DNA from: Polytrichum commune
Taxonomy: Eukaryota; Streptophyta; Polytrichopsida; Polytrichales; Polytrichaceae
DNA: 64,000 nt
Direction of reading: 5' to 3'
Assembly: GCA_950295325.1 (NCBI GenBank)
Contig: OX485806.1
Coordinates: forward strand, 15,128,001 to 15,192,000
A model generated the notes under the pieces. The model searched no databases. It was given only the letters and a program-made list of their open reading frames with translations, and had not been told where the DNA came from. Below, piece by piece: positions 21,501 to 33,870 of this stretch. The stretch's first letter is position 1. Each line of letters starts with the position of its first letter. Both the position numbers and the translations under genes were made by a program.

Positions 21501-24340
21501 GATGTGAGATACATGTGTGATGACAAAATTTGAATCAAGACGAGAAATCAACAACTTTAAAATTATATTTTGTAAATCCAACAATCCTTAAACCCTTCAA
21601 CCTCCACCCAAACCCAAAGACTTGAAATTGCAATGTATGTTTTGAAACTAAGATTTACAACAATGAACATGAGTTAAATCGACCCATTGATGAATTCACT
21701 CCCCAATCCCAATGCATGTCCCACCAATTGCACGCATTAATTACCTATATTATATGACAAACCATGCCTAAAAAAAGTTGGTGTTGTATTATCATGGTTA
21801 GACTTCACACTAAGTATTGTATTTAGTATCATTTATAATTTGGAATTACGCAATGCTATAATTGTTTACCGTACATCTCATTTTTTTAAACCCAAAAAAA
21901 TCAAATTGATTATTTGGACATTATAGAACATTGACATCTTTACTTGGTCAAAAATTACATTGATAGTAAAATGATATAGGAATGTATAACCGCCATGTTG
22001 AGGTGCATAGTTAGTAACCCGTAAATATCCATGGGCTCATTGCGGACATCAAGGTGTTATACAAAGTCCGACCAATAAGTTTACGAGGGGAGATATAGAG
22101 AGCTTTGAGCTTGTACAAAATGACCAAGACATGTATATCTAACTATGATTCACCATTGTCGCATATAACTGTATTTTCATATTCTCTTTGTAACTAGGTA
22201 TGTTCAATGTAGGGTCGAACTCATTCACCAAGTTTATAAATTTTTTAAAATAAATAAATAAAAATCCTTTGATACATGTTGAGGAAATGTACATATTTCT
22301 GCAATGGTAGCTTGAAAATTTTAACTTTGAAAAGTCCAAGTGACCCATTATGGGCTTCAAGATATTGAACACAGGTGTTTAAGGTTACATATGACTATTT
22401 CATTTGAAAATGTCAAGAGCGACCCCACTTAAAATTTACCCACATAAAAATGGTATCCTCTTAAGTAAAGCATACATATATGAAAAATGAAAAATGAAAA
22501 TATTTGAAATTGTCGAAATGACTTGGATTCAAATACAGACCATGTATATGTGCACACGTTTTTCTTTCATATATGTTTGCATTTTCATTACTTTTTTAAG
22601 CATGTTTTATGTAATGCAATTTTACTCTCATGGAGCCCACCTATTGAAAGGTAGATAGTACACGCCACAATGCTATGTCAAGGAGCACTATGGGGCACAT
22701 TATGAGGTTATTGGGCTCACTTTCACGTTGTGTGCACAAAATAACAACAATGTTGGTTTGAATCCTTTCTTTCAAATTTAGTCTTATAGGTAAAGTAAAT
22801 TTTGGCTTCAATGCTTGCTAAGGACTTGTACAAATGATTGTGCGTGCCATATAACATATGCCGGTTTCTTTACAAGTGTGAAGTCGTGATTGAGCAATGA
22901 GATGTTTTGTGTCAACAATTCCTTACAGCCACCCTGGGACATGTGGTTAACCAAAAGCAATGTCGCAAAGTTTGGCAACTATTCAAATACATTCCATGTG
23001 TATTTCATCATCATTGTTACATATACTTGTATTTTCATCTCCTCTTTATAATTGATTGTGTTAGATAAGGTTCCGATCTCATCAATTGAGTGGAAACTAC
23101 CTTCATTAATTGTTGGGGGTTTGTACACATTTGTCACAAAGACCATGCATGCTTGAAATCTGACAAGGTTTAAAGGTGGAACCTATTCACCAAGGCAACC
23201 AAATTGCACATATCATTGTAAGATAGAGGTGCTTAATTTGGTTCACTATTCTTAATGAGACACCTATATTACATGTGTGTGGTTATATGTGTGACACCAA
23301 TCATGGAAACCAAAAAGACTTATGTTTGAAAGAGATTGGATTACATGCTTCAATTTCTAAGTTCAATAATCAACATTATTTTTTTATTTTTTTTTGGGGG
23401 GGGAGAGCTGACTTTTCAAAGACCAAATTCTTCAACCTATTTGTACAATATAGACAAGTTGTGTCATAGATTAAGTTGCTTTGCAAGAATGTGTACCCTA
23501 CTTAGGGTTTCTACTATCAAATGATATCCAACAACAAAGGTATGATTTTGACTGTCCCATACCTTGGAAGTTCAATCAACTAGCTTCTTGCTTCACCTCA
23601 AAAGTACACACAATTAATCCACCACGTGTATGGAGTACTTACAAGGGAAATGTTCCTAGTAACTTGAACCAATAAAGATGCATAAAATCTCTATGCTTGT
23701 GAATGAAAAGAGGTATTTTTTTTGTTGAAAAAGTTGTTATTGAATAAACGCATCCAATGTGGAGTTAATGTTCTCTACCTACGTGCCGGGAGGGAAAATT
23801 TCAACGTGTTGTTTGAATTGCAATCTTCTTTCCAATTTTCTTTGGCGGTATAAGTAAAATAGGGTATTTTAAAACGATTCCCCAAAAATTTATAATTATT
23901 GATAGGGTGTATTAAAATAAAATCATTTACTTTTATTTTTAAAAAGTATCACACCTTATAATCTTTTCTGCAAGATAAATAACCCCCCGATAAATAAGTC
24001 TTGAGCGCATGTGTATGTATACATTAATCAAAGAGGGAGTGACCTCCCCGAGTGATAGTCTGGGTAAAATAATGCGTAACTCCAAATGGTAACCTGCACC
24101 AATTAGACAAAATAGTGTAGTTAGGGAAGATCGACCGTTCAAGGCCCCTAGCTATACCTTACATGGCTTGAAAGCTTTGAAGCAAGCATGATTGACCGAC
24201 TCAATGTTTCACGACAAGAATTCCCCACAGCCAACAGTCTCAAGGCGAGGATGGGAATCCAGGCAAAGATAGAATCACTTGAGAAGGTACTTAAAAAGTG
24301 AAAAAATGAAAGAAAATAAAAGGGGGACAAGATGTAAATG
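21501..24340. other. Intergenic, no gene recognised
   Basis: AT-rich with only short random frames. At about 21800-21832, CACACTAAGTATTGTATTTAGTATC resembles the palindromic end of the MITE family found at 8911, 12110, 44680 and 45400, so a degraded relative may lie here. G-run at about 23396. Confidence 0.4.
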
Positions 24341-24379
24341 TTCGGACTTTATTACATGTGGTCAATGTAAAATATCTCC

Positions 24380-27300
24380 TTTTTACTTGCCTCCGCCTCC
24401 GACTGCACGCCGCCCTCGTTTTGCACCGCAGCAACTCGAAACTTCATAAACTTGCAATTCTTGGAGCTAATAACTTCTTACAAGATTCGCACTGCACTTC
24501 CGTTCCCGGCATCCCACAGCCAACAGAACAAGAGGGAGATTCCCCAAGTATACACGTGTGCTCGCATCAGTGCTGCATGTGGTGGAGTTTACTGAGGCAA
24601 CAAATCTTTGGGTAAGTAGCTCGGAGCGAGATCGGAGGTGGAGTTGGTTTGGGGAATCCTTGATTTGTTGGATGATCTTTGGTGCAGCATTGTCGCGGGT
24701 CGATGAGAGGAGGAGGTTTGCGAAGTACCCATCAGCGGAGCGTTGGTGAATTCGTTGGGTTTCGGTGAGTTTCGAGGCTGGCTTTTGTAGCGGAGGAGGT
24801 GTTTCGTTTTTTCTCGAACGTATTTAATAGGATTTCAAAGATGGGTTTCCCCACCCCCCCCCGGGATTGAGAGATTTCTGCATGCAGTAGTCGCTGGAAG
24901 TGGTCGATGCGGTTTGAGACAATGGTCTTTTCTGTGAGTTTTGGGTGAGGTGATGTTGTAGTTTCGAAGGATTTTGGGTTGGTTTTAAGAAATCTAATGG
25001 GATTCATTCGAGGTTTGAAGCTGCGGAAGGTTTCATGGTAGGATTTAGTCTTAGGATAGAACACCAGAGGCTAAGAGAGCCCGAGTGCCTTCAACTCGGG
25101 GTGGGTTTAGCAATGAGAACCAATATATCCTCTTATCATGGGTTTAAGCACACTCTGTGCTCTATATATTCAAGGCGCCTCTCGATATGAGGAATGAACC
25201 ACTTGGACATGGACATGATTGTTTTTCGAGCGCAGACATGGTACTATTCCAACCAATGGATACATGCATGCCTCTCTGAATCTTGAAAACTCCGTTTTAT
25301 GGTACAAACAAAATGATGGCGCTCTTGTCCTGTCCGAAACCGTACCCGAGGTTTTAGCCCCTTTGTAAGTTATCCGTCTCCCTTCCTTCGTCAGTTATCA
25401 CCAAGGACTAAACCCACGGTAATAGAAAATCTTCAAATAATCTGCAAGTCACACCTTGAGTGGAGGAATCTCTGGATCTCGAAGCTTCTGTTCCGAAGCC
25501 CCTTATTTTCCAGAGGTTTTGCCTGAAGTTTGCTTGCATGTTTTGAGGGTGGTGGAGGTTAGAGCGAAGTAGTTGACGTTTCTACGAATTTCTGTACTTT
25601 GTAGATAACACCCGATTGAGGGCACATCTGACGAGATGGTGAGGGTAGAGTGCACATTGAGCTCAATTCTTGTAAACATATGACCTTGTCTCTGGCTTTC
25701 TACCAGATTAGGTTGCGTAATTTGTAGCACCGAAAAGTAGTGGCGTGCGCAGAATAAGAGTTGACCCCGGCCTTTGAGGTCTTCAGCGCCTTACTTGGTT
25801 TGTCATTTTTTAAAAAGGGGCAGTGATAGCAGTGTTTGTTCCTTCTTTGATGCATGTCCTGCGGATTTGCAACTAGACTGTGTGTCACCATATTTGTAGG
25901 TTATCTGTTGGCCTTCTTCAGTGGGATGTGAGAGTAGCAGGATTTTTATTTTCTTTTGGAACTTGTAAGAGTACAGTGTTATTCACAGATTAATTCTATA
26001 ACATTAGGTTGAATTACTTTGATTAACTCAGTTGACACCTTAATTAGGTCGAACATTTCTTGTATGTTGATATGGACACTGACATCTTGTGTCTGTGAAG
26101 CAGGCAGCTGTCATCTCAGAGAATTTTTTACTGCGCTTCCTTTGAATCAAAGCACTTTGCATAATTAGCAACAAATGATGGGACAGGGAGATGCTTGGCT
26201 GCAACTACAGATGCCGTCAGCCACCTCCTGTGGTTTTGACATTTCAAGGTAGGAGCAGAATATCAAGAAACTCTCAAACGCAAGGCACAGGTTGATTTGG
26301 AAACCTATCTTTCAAGGGCATCCGCACACGAATCACGTCCTAAAATCCTTTTTGTAGGGCTAAAGTGTGACTGGGTAATTTTTCCAGAGCACCGCGCACA
26401 CAATGGGTGTGCAAATGCAGGATGCAGATTATGAGGAGTTGGATGGCTCTGGAGAGAGGCAATTACGTTCTTCCCCGCGCGCTATCAATGCTCGAGAACC
26501 TCCCTCAGATGGGTGCGCTTCGTTGCACACTGCTTCACCACATTGGCCACAGAGCTTTGGCCGAACAATGGACATCTATACGCGGTCAACTTCGCGGCAG
26601 AACAGGAGTGACTTTGGGCACGAAGCCATAACATCAAGTGAACAGGAACAAAACTGCAGTGGGGATCTGGCCACAGCTTTGTCTGGAGAGGGAAAGGATG
26701 TCAATGAGCCTCTTCTCAAGGATTCAGGACCATATGACGTAGAAACCGGAGACGATTGTTTAGTTACTAAGGAAAATGGGAAGTCTGGTCGTAGAACTGG
26801 TGGCAGCCTATATAGCAGTGATGTTTTAGCTGCTAGAATAAATGGAGAAGAGCGCACTGAGGATGTCAATGAACATGGGAGTTCCTTCATTCAGGCTTTA
26901 TTCAATGGCATGAATGTTCTTGCAGGTAACTAACTCTTGCATCCTATCCATTTTCAAACGCTGCTTCGTCATCAAGTTCAATAATAGTTTAGCAGATCGA
27001 TCCTTTTCTGAATACAGGTGTCTGTCCTGCAAAAGATTGGAGTTATGCATGAAGAGCAGTTACAAACTAGGTAATGTATGTGAAGAGCCTTGCCAGGGAC
27101 TTTAGTAGGCACCCAACCCTACCATGGTAACCATGACGTAGGTGTCGGGTGTCTACTGTAATTAATGGTAGGATAATACATGTTGATTACCAGACGTAGT
27201 GGTCATGCCATGATAGGGTCATCAATTACAGGTGATAATGTGCCTCCTTGTATCCAATGAGAAAAAAGAATTGGGCATCAAACCTTCAAGTGTAGCTTAT

Positions 27301-29310
27301 TTGTCTTGCATTTGCTATAACTTGTATGAGAATGTGAACTTCGTTTTTAACTTCAGCAATGCAACAGGTGTGGGTATCCTGTCAACCCCTTATGCCACTG
27401 CGCAGGGTGGTTGGCTGGGCCTCGGCATCCTCGTCATGTTCGCAGTTGTCTGTTGCTACACAGCAATTCTTCTCCGACATTGCTTAGACTCGGACCCAAA
27501 CATCAAAACCTATCCTGATGTTGGAGAGGCATCGTTTGGGAAATGGGGACGGTGGATCATATCCATATTGTTATACTTGGAACTTTATGCTGTTTGCATC
27601 GAGTTTCTGATTCTTGAAGGCGACAACATGGCCCAGCTCTTCCCATATGCGAGTCTGAGAGTGGGGAGTCTTGTCCTTCAGCCTCAAACGCTCTTCATAA
27701 TCATGTCAGCAATGCTAATACTTCCAACAGTATGGCTACGAGACTTGAGCCTCTTGTCCTATGTATCGGCCGGAGGTGTCTTCGCATCGGTGCTGATAGT
27801 GCTGGCAGTGGGCTGGATTGGTCTATTGGATGGAGTTGGGTTTCACCACCAAGGTTCCCTGGTGCACTTCAGTGGCTTGCCTGTTGCAGTTGGCCTCTAC
27901 TCTTTCTGTTTCTGTGGCCATTCTGTCTTCCCAAGCATTTATGGCTCCATGCGTGACCGCAAACAGTTCTCACATGTAAGTAGTATGAATCTTATCCTGG
28001 TCTCTGTTTCCTTTCTATTTCTGCATGTACATTACTGCTTGACCATAGTATTTGTGTATAATCAGCTGTGTGTGATATTTTCTTATAAATAACCAATTTG
28101 AAATGTATGGTAAACATAGTTTCAATTAATAATCTTTTGTCTCATTCTGACTTTGCTTTTCTGTTCTGGTCAACAACAAAATCTATGCATCAGTAAGAGC
28201 TGGTTCCATCCAAAGCACTTTTGCGTTTTACTGGAACTTACAGAGAATGCAGTGTACCTTACACTAATTTTCCTAAAGATAACTATCCAATAAGGAAAAT
28301 TGTTATAATAGGTTGGCGAGTTTGTTATTTAGTACGGAGTACAAATTTGACATACCTCTCAGTCATAAGGCAGTCATCTGTGTTTAGTTCATATTCAAGT
28401 CTATGCAGTTCATGCATTAATTTGTCCTTTGTGTGCTTTTCATGTATCAGTGACCTAAGAAACTTCCAGACGTTAAGCTAACAGTTTTGCGCTCTCTATA
28501 TGGGATGCAGGTTTTGGTGATTTGTTTCATCCTCTGCTCTTTCATTTATGGAGGTATAGCTATCATGGGTTACTTGATGTTTGGTGACGACCTCCAATCG
28601 CAAGTCACTTTGAATTTACCTCGAGGAAGACCAGCTTCGCATCTTGCCATTTGCATCACGCTCATCAATCCCTTTGCGAAATATGCCCTCTCAATCATGC
28701 CAATTGCCGTGGCTCTCGAAGAGTTTCTTCCTCATTCCACAACTGGCTACATGAAGGACATAATCTTTTGGAGAACAATAATGAGAACTTTGCTAGTGAT
28801 GAGCACAGTGTTGGTTGCCATCTCATTACCCTTCTTTGGGCTCCTCATGGCATTTATCGGATCATTCCTTGGTGTGGCAGTCTCCATTCACCTGCCTTGC
28901 ATTTGCTACATGAAAATCTATGGGTGGCGAGTTACGAAAAAGGAGGTGGCACTGATTGTGTTTGTACTGATCATCGGCCTATTTGCTGGCGTCTTGGGTA
29001 CATACTTCTCTGTCAAAGCGATTGTGGGCAATTTGTAAGATACTTTTCAATGTACCCTACTAGACTTTCAGAAGAGTCCATGAATGAAATTGGACAGATT
29101 TAGAGACCCAGTTACAAAATTGTAGGTGTACCCGGAGTTGGTTTTGTACATTCTGCACATCGGTTGCTGTAGTTCTGTAAAATAGGTAGGTAGATGTGAA
29201 CCCAATTTTGGACGTGGAGCGAGTTCCCCTAATTTATTTTGGTAGTTTCAAAACCTCTCCCAATGCAATGTGTAACCTTTATTAAATCAAGATATTCTAT
29301 CCCATTTCAG
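24380..29310 (+). other. AVT1: AVT1 transcription unit including probable 5' UTR intron and 3' UTR
   Basis: Sequence from about 24380 to 24620 is locally GC-rich and ends in a good donor (TTTGG|GTAAGTAG, GT at 24612). This suggests a 5' UTR exon spliced to a UTR segment shortly before the ATG at 26403. The 3' UTR follows the stop at 29038 and probably ends near 29280, where TTTATTAAATC could serve as a poly(A) signal. UTR limits are inferred; only the coding exons are well supported. Confidence 0.45.
26403..29038 (+). CDS. AVT1: Vacuolar amino acid transporter, AVT1-type (AAAP family)
   Basis: Coding exons are 26403-26925, 27368-27975 and 28511-29038, all with GT-AG borders and consistent phase, giving 552 residues as usual for this family. 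The first ~165 residues are a hydrophilic, acidic cytosolic tail (GSGERQLRSSPRA ... NEPLLKD). Then comes the family signature SSFIQALFNGMNVLAG|VGILSTPYA across intron 1, GGWLGLGILVMF, TYPDVGEASFGKWGR, LYLELYAVCIEFLILEGDN, and GLYSFCFCGHSVFPSIYGSM. The terminal exon supplies GGIAIMGYLMFGDDLQSQVTLNLP and the last membrane spans. About 11 membrane helices are expected. AVT1 proteins export neutral amino acids across the vacuolar membrane using the proton gradient; transport specificity here is inferred from homology. The start ATG is the first in frame. The gene is intact. It converges on MBF1 1.7 kb downstream. Confidence 0.92.
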
Positions 29311-30700
29311 TCGGCTTTCCAAGCTTGGCTCAATTCAACTTGATTTGCAGCACCAAAACATGATAGAAAAAGGAAGTATAGTTGCAGCTCCAATCCTAAC
29401 TTGACATGAAGATGCCCAAGTCAGTGTGATTAGTCAGCACCTAGCATCCTTATCAAAAATATAGTACAGTTAACTGTTGGTTTAGTTAGGGTGAGAATCA
29501 ATGCGGACAGCTCTATAAGATTTCTCTTTCTTGTGTCATCAAGAGTAATCTCAAAGTTGTGTGGCATCATGCAACACAAGTGTTGATCATTTTTGAGAAC
29601 CAGTGTAGCAGTTACACCAACCTCCTTTGGAAGCATCATTGTCAAGTTTGATAAATTTGACATGAAACTGGAGCCTAATTCCTCAAACGGGTTAACAACT
29701 TTAATTTGAGCATCTATTATATAATTCAAGACAGAGTTGCCCAACATGGATCCACACATGCAACGGGCCAGGATGGCATAGACCCCACACTAGTTTAACA
29801 AACATATCTTCTGAAATTGCATAATGAAACACAAACAATGTTCTCAGGATTCTTCAGTTAATGTGGTATAGTTCTTCCCCTCCTACGATTCACAAAACTG
29901 CTCAAAAAAACCTTTGTATGAAAGAAGATTATCTTACAAAAGTATTGAGCTCTATCAAGTTCTGCATTTGGAATAATATCAGACATTAGTACACTTATTC
30001 AGAGGCAGTTGTAAAGACAAAATGGTTATTGATGGATTGTTTCTTCTATCTGTGATGTACAGAGTAGACATATTATTCTAACCTTGGGAAGAAAATTTTT
30101 AAGTTAAATTTCATGTTGCTGACGAAGGGAGGGATATTGATGATTTTATTGCACATATGTCAATATTGGCGGGGGTATCACTACATAATTGACACGGTCG
30201 AAGATTTAGAACCTCTTTCCGATTGAGCTACATGTGCACCTCGGCCCGTGAGATGAATGCATAGGTTGGCCACACTTTCTCCAATCCATCTATCATGTAG
30301 TTGTGAATCAATTTTATGGGTCAATCTAAATTGCATAAAATAGGTATTCAGTTCATAACAGTATCAAATTCAATCCAAATAAAATGAAAATTAGGTATAG
30401 TCAGAGCAAACATCACATAATTGCCAAAATTCCAACATCACAATTTACCAAAATTCCTGTAGTATTTACTCTGTATGCGAGGGCACACTTTCCAACATAT
30501 TCTTCCCCTAATATGGAATCCAGAAATCTGTCGGACCAATTCCTCACAGTTTTGATCCACTTCATGTACATTTGATGGCAATTTCTGTACTTAAATCGAT
30601 CCTGCTCAGAATTCACGTATTGCCAAAAGTATGTACAATTGCTCTATACTTCCATAAGCTTCTCCATTTTTGACTACACAAGGATGTACCGAGCTCCTTT
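29311..30700. other. Spacer between AVT1 and MBF1
   Basis: A 109-codon minus-strand frame (29759-29430) has no family resemblance I can name. At about 30225-30175 (minus strand) TAGCTCAATCGG looks like a tRNA A box followed by GGTTCTAAATC, a poor B box only 5 nt away, so at most a degraded tRNA-derived fragment. Otherwise nothing is supported. Confidence 0.4.
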
Positions 30701-30717
30701 TCATAAATTTAAACTAG

Positions 30718-31149
30718 TTACTTCTTTCCTCGAAGTTTCACACCTAGTGCTCGTTCTAATTTGGCAAGAACCTGTTGCGAAGGGATAGCCTTCCCAGACT
30801 CATACTCCTGAACGACTTGCGGGCGCTCATTAATTTTCTGTGCAAGTTCGGCTTGAGTCCATTTCTTTTCGAGACGTGCCTTCTGAATGCTATGCTTCAC
30901 CTCTGAAGACACTCGTTCGAAGGCTGCAGGCTCGTGTTCCTCATCGAGCTTCCGAGTGTTGACAACAGGCGCCGCAGACTTTTTGTTGGTCCCAGCATCA
31001 AACTTCCTGACGGTTTGAATTTCAGCGCCAGCTCTGATTGCCGCGGCTATGGCCTTAGGATCGCGAGCGTCAGCAGCTTTGGCAGCTCGTTTGTGCACGA
31101 CAACGGGTGCCCAGTCTTGGGAGAGAGGGCCGGCTGTTCTCGCAGGCAT
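30718..31149 (-). CDS. MBF1: Multiprotein bridging factor 1 (transcriptional coactivator)
   Basis: The single coding exon encodes 143 residues, the usual length of plant MBF1a/b-type proteins. The N-terminal MBF1 domain begins MPARTAGPLSQDWAPVVV and includes NTRKLDEEHEPAAFERVSSEV. Residues ~88-140 form the Cro/C1-type helix-turn-helix (KARLEKKWTQAELAQKINE, QVVQEYESGKAIP, LAKLERALGVKLRGKK). MBF1 bridges TATA-binding protein and basic leucine-zipper activators in the nucleus, and plant members are linked to stress responses. The sequence begins at the conserved MPAR start. A leader intron is probable: donor TCAG|GTGAGTTT at 31762 and acceptor TAATCAG|GG at 31152 just before the ATG. All conserved motifs are intact. 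It resembles MBF1a/b more than the heat-inducible MBF1c type, judging by its N-terminus. Confidence 0.95.
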   Translation of the reverse strand: MPARTAGPLSQDWAPVVVHKRAAKAADARDPKAIAAAIRAGAEIQTVRKFDAGTNKKSAAPVVNTRKLDEEHEPAAFERVSSEVKHSIQKARLEKKWTQAELAQKINERPQVVQEYESGKAIPSQQVLAKLERALGVKLRGKK

Positions 31150-31151
31150 CC

Positions 31152-31880
31152 CTGATTACTTACAGCCAAAACAATTGTGCGTCTATAGAGCGCAAACTCC
31201 CCTGCCAATAACAAGTTACATACACAGGCTTATTAGCTTCTCGAAACCAAACTTAGGAAGTACCTACAAGTCAATGAAAATAGCAGAACGAAAATAAAAA
31301 ATAAACCCTTCTCCCAGACGCGATTTGAGAGCGTGTTCAATAGTCATGCCACTGTGAGAGGGAATGCAGATTTGCAATACTCCTCAATCAACAAACTCTC
31401 TCCCATAAATAATCCGAGAAGAAGCCTTAACATCCGCATATTCAATAATTAAACTCACACACTCTCCACGAGCCCTCCGAAACAAGAAATTCAATCAAGA
31501 ATCACAAAACCATTCACCTGTGCATGGGGAATACCACAACTCGCTACCAGTAAAGAAACTACAAAGAACCGCACAAAGAACGAGCAATCAGCCTATTGCC
31601 AAAAACACAATCTCTCATCTAATATCAGCACTCAATCTTGACATCCGCGCACACCACAGCTGTGCACTCGGAAAACCTACACAGTTATTCTTGACTAAAA
31701 AAAAAGCACCAGGATACAAGACCTTTACTCGTCAGTGATCAAATCAAGAACAACAAACTCACCTGACTACAGAGAGCGAAGAGACGGCAATCCGGCACCA
31801 AAACGAATTGAACAAGAAATGCGAAGCGAAATGGAGGTGTAGCTGACTCTGTGTCCAATAACTCAAATTGTGACGAAATA
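31152..31880 (-). promoter_or_regulatory. MBF1 leader: probable 5' UTR exon and intron
   Basis: On the minus strand a ~611-bp intron (31762-31152) separates the ATG exon from an upstream non-coding exon beginning around 31860. Both splice sites fit plant consensus. An alternative internal exon (acceptor/donor near 31515-31530) is possible. No TATA box is obvious. Confidence 0.5.
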
Positions 31881-32061
31881 TGGTGAGCGAAGGTGCTATA
31901 TGAGTGCGGTTATGGCGACAAGAAGAAGCGTGGACACGAAGGCTGCAGTGAAGAGCCGCGAGGCAGTGGTGACGAAGGAACGAGAAGGAAGGCAGTGTCT
32001 AGAAGCTTCTTACCCTCGTTCCAACTTCCGTTCCTACAGCCTCCTAGGTTCGGTTACGGAT

Positions 32062-32116
32062 GGGTGGGTGGGTAGGTGGGTAGGTGGGTAGGTGGCGGTG
32101 TGGGTAGGTCGGTACG
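32062..32116. repeat. GGGTGGGTAGGT microsatellite
   Basis: G-rich tandem GGGT/GGTA units follow the MBF1 promoter region. G-runs at regular spacing could form a G-quadruplex on the plus strand. Confidence 0.7.
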
Positions 32117-32309
32117 TAAGAAGGTCGCTGAGTGGACACTTGGCCAGTTTCAAAAGATATTACGGATGGCATTATGTAGATATTTGCATGTCAAATTTTG
32201 CGACCCGTCCTCTTCATCATGGGTTCCGTCAATAATAGTGTGACACGTGGCATTTCTTTCGTTTGTTACAAAATTAATTATTTATTTGATCGAAGTTGTC
32301 TTGCTGCAA

Positions 32310-33182
32310 CCCTAAATAGTCCTATTTGTGGGGGTGCGAATTTAGCGTGGAAGTAATTAGCGTGGGCCACACTAATTATCTAGTGAAGGCGGAATTGGCA
32401 TGTGTCCCAAGACTCCATGTCTTCCCTGAAGTCTTCATGAAGACTTTTGACCAACACGTTGAATATTAGGGGCACTTTATATTAGGGCCCATTTGGCAGC
32501 CGGCCCATTTGGAGTTGAGTCCACTGCTACCTTAAGTGGGCCTTAACTTTAGCCCTACTTTACAAAGTGGGCCGTTGAGTGGGCCTTGCAATATAAAGTC
32601 CATAGGTCCACTTGTAGGGCCCAAATTGGAAATTCTACTATCAAGTGGGACTTCCAAATGGGCCTAGGGACTTTATATTGTAAGGCCCAATCCACAGCCC
32701 ACTTGGGCTTAAATGAATTATGCCCTTGCTTGAACTAAAGTCATAAAGTCATAAAGTCATAAATGACTATATGACGGAAGTTGGGTGAAGTGGGCCGTAG
32801 GTGCGAAGTGGGTCTCCATAAACCCTCGACCCATTTTTTTGCCTTCGGCCCGGTTTTTTCCCTCCAAAACGCCGCCATGTCACCCGCCGCGCAAGCTGTA
32901 GGAGAAGTGGGCCGACTCTCAATATAAAGCCCATTGGGCCCATATTAGGGCCCATTTGGGCAATCTAAGCACTCTGATCGGTTGATGCCTAGGGTTTGGA
33001 AATGGGCCCTAGAAATGGGCCCTAATATAAAAGTACCCCTTAGTTATAGGACATAAGTAGCACAAACTAAAATAATCGCCCACATTAATTTTCTAGAAGA
33101 ATTTAATGTGGTCCATGTTATTTTCATTATGAGAACTAGCGTGGGCTCTAAAACAATAGTGTGACCCACAATAATAGGATCA
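32310..33182. mobile_element. Nested palindromic element rich in GGGCCC/TGGGCC
   Basis: An inner inverted pair is clear: 32468 AGGGGCACTTTATATTAGGGCCCATTT against the inverse ending at 33040 (AAATGGGCCCTAATATAAAAGTACCCCT). A second inner pair (ATATAAAGTCCATAGG... / ...CCTAGGGACTTTATAT) lies at about 32592-32680. A weaker outer pair surrounds it (32310-32385 versus 33182-33080, sharing GTGGRCCACA and CCTATT). This is consistent with nested or rearranged MITEs. The interior is non-coding. Confidence 0.5.
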
Positions 33183-33624
33183 TTTATTGTAGTGACCAAA
33201 GTGATGATTAAGTATAAATGAAGTGAAAATTTGAGAAGTTGGTCGTGGCATATATACAAATTCCATGTAATTTGGCTTCGCCCTTGGAAACCTAGTTATT
33301 GTGACTCTATTGTATGTAAATAGATTGTTAACCCAATCTAGATATTTACAAATTATGATCAAGAATTATGAAATTATTTCAAATATAAGTTGCATTGTCT
33401 TTAATAAAATCATGGTTTGGTGCATGGGTGTTGACGTAAATTGTCGTCATTAGCCTCAACGGTAATGGTGGAGGGAGGAAGGGGAGGGGAGGGGAGGACA
33501 AGGGTAGATGTAAACACAATTCACCAAGGCAACATCTCGATAGACCGAGGAGGTGAAAGACAAAGGGATTTATGAATAAATGCCAACAGGAAGGAGGCAT
33601 GACAACATTCACATTCAGCCTGAA

Positions 33625-33870
33625 TGTGGGGGAATATTATGTGAAATATTTTCAGTCCCACATAGCATTGTTATGGATCTGAATATTGTTATGGGACCAG
33701 CCGCACGTATTTCACATTTTTTGTTTTGTTGTGTTGAATATTTTATAGTAAATACTCAAAGTTGTTATTATTTTATGTTATTTTTCATTTTGTTTTCACT
33801 TGTGTCTTATCAATTTGACCCGACACGTGATGAAATTCTACTCAATTTGTACTAAAAGTTGGAGAATATA
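33625..33870 (+). repeat. LTR-like fragment, family member 2
   Basis: TGTGGGGGAATATTATGTGAAATATT...TCCCACATAGCATTGTTATGGATCTGAATATTG matches 17740-17830. A T-rich stretch follows. Possibly a solo LTR, as no internal coding region or second copy is adjacent. Confidence 0.4.

Noticed and set aside
27232-28092. Single long AVT1 frame without introns (with extra N- and C-terminal residues)
   Set aside because: The extra residues at both ends are intron sequence; GT-AG joins at 26925/27368 and 27975/28511 restore the conserved family sequence.
29430-29759. 109-codon minus-strand frame near AVT1
   Set aside because: No recognisable motif, no promoter or splice context; not reported as a gene.
30175-30240. 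Minus-strand TAGCTCAATCGG, tRNA-like
   Set aside because: The B-box candidate is only 5 nt away and degenerate; no cloverleaf can be drawn.
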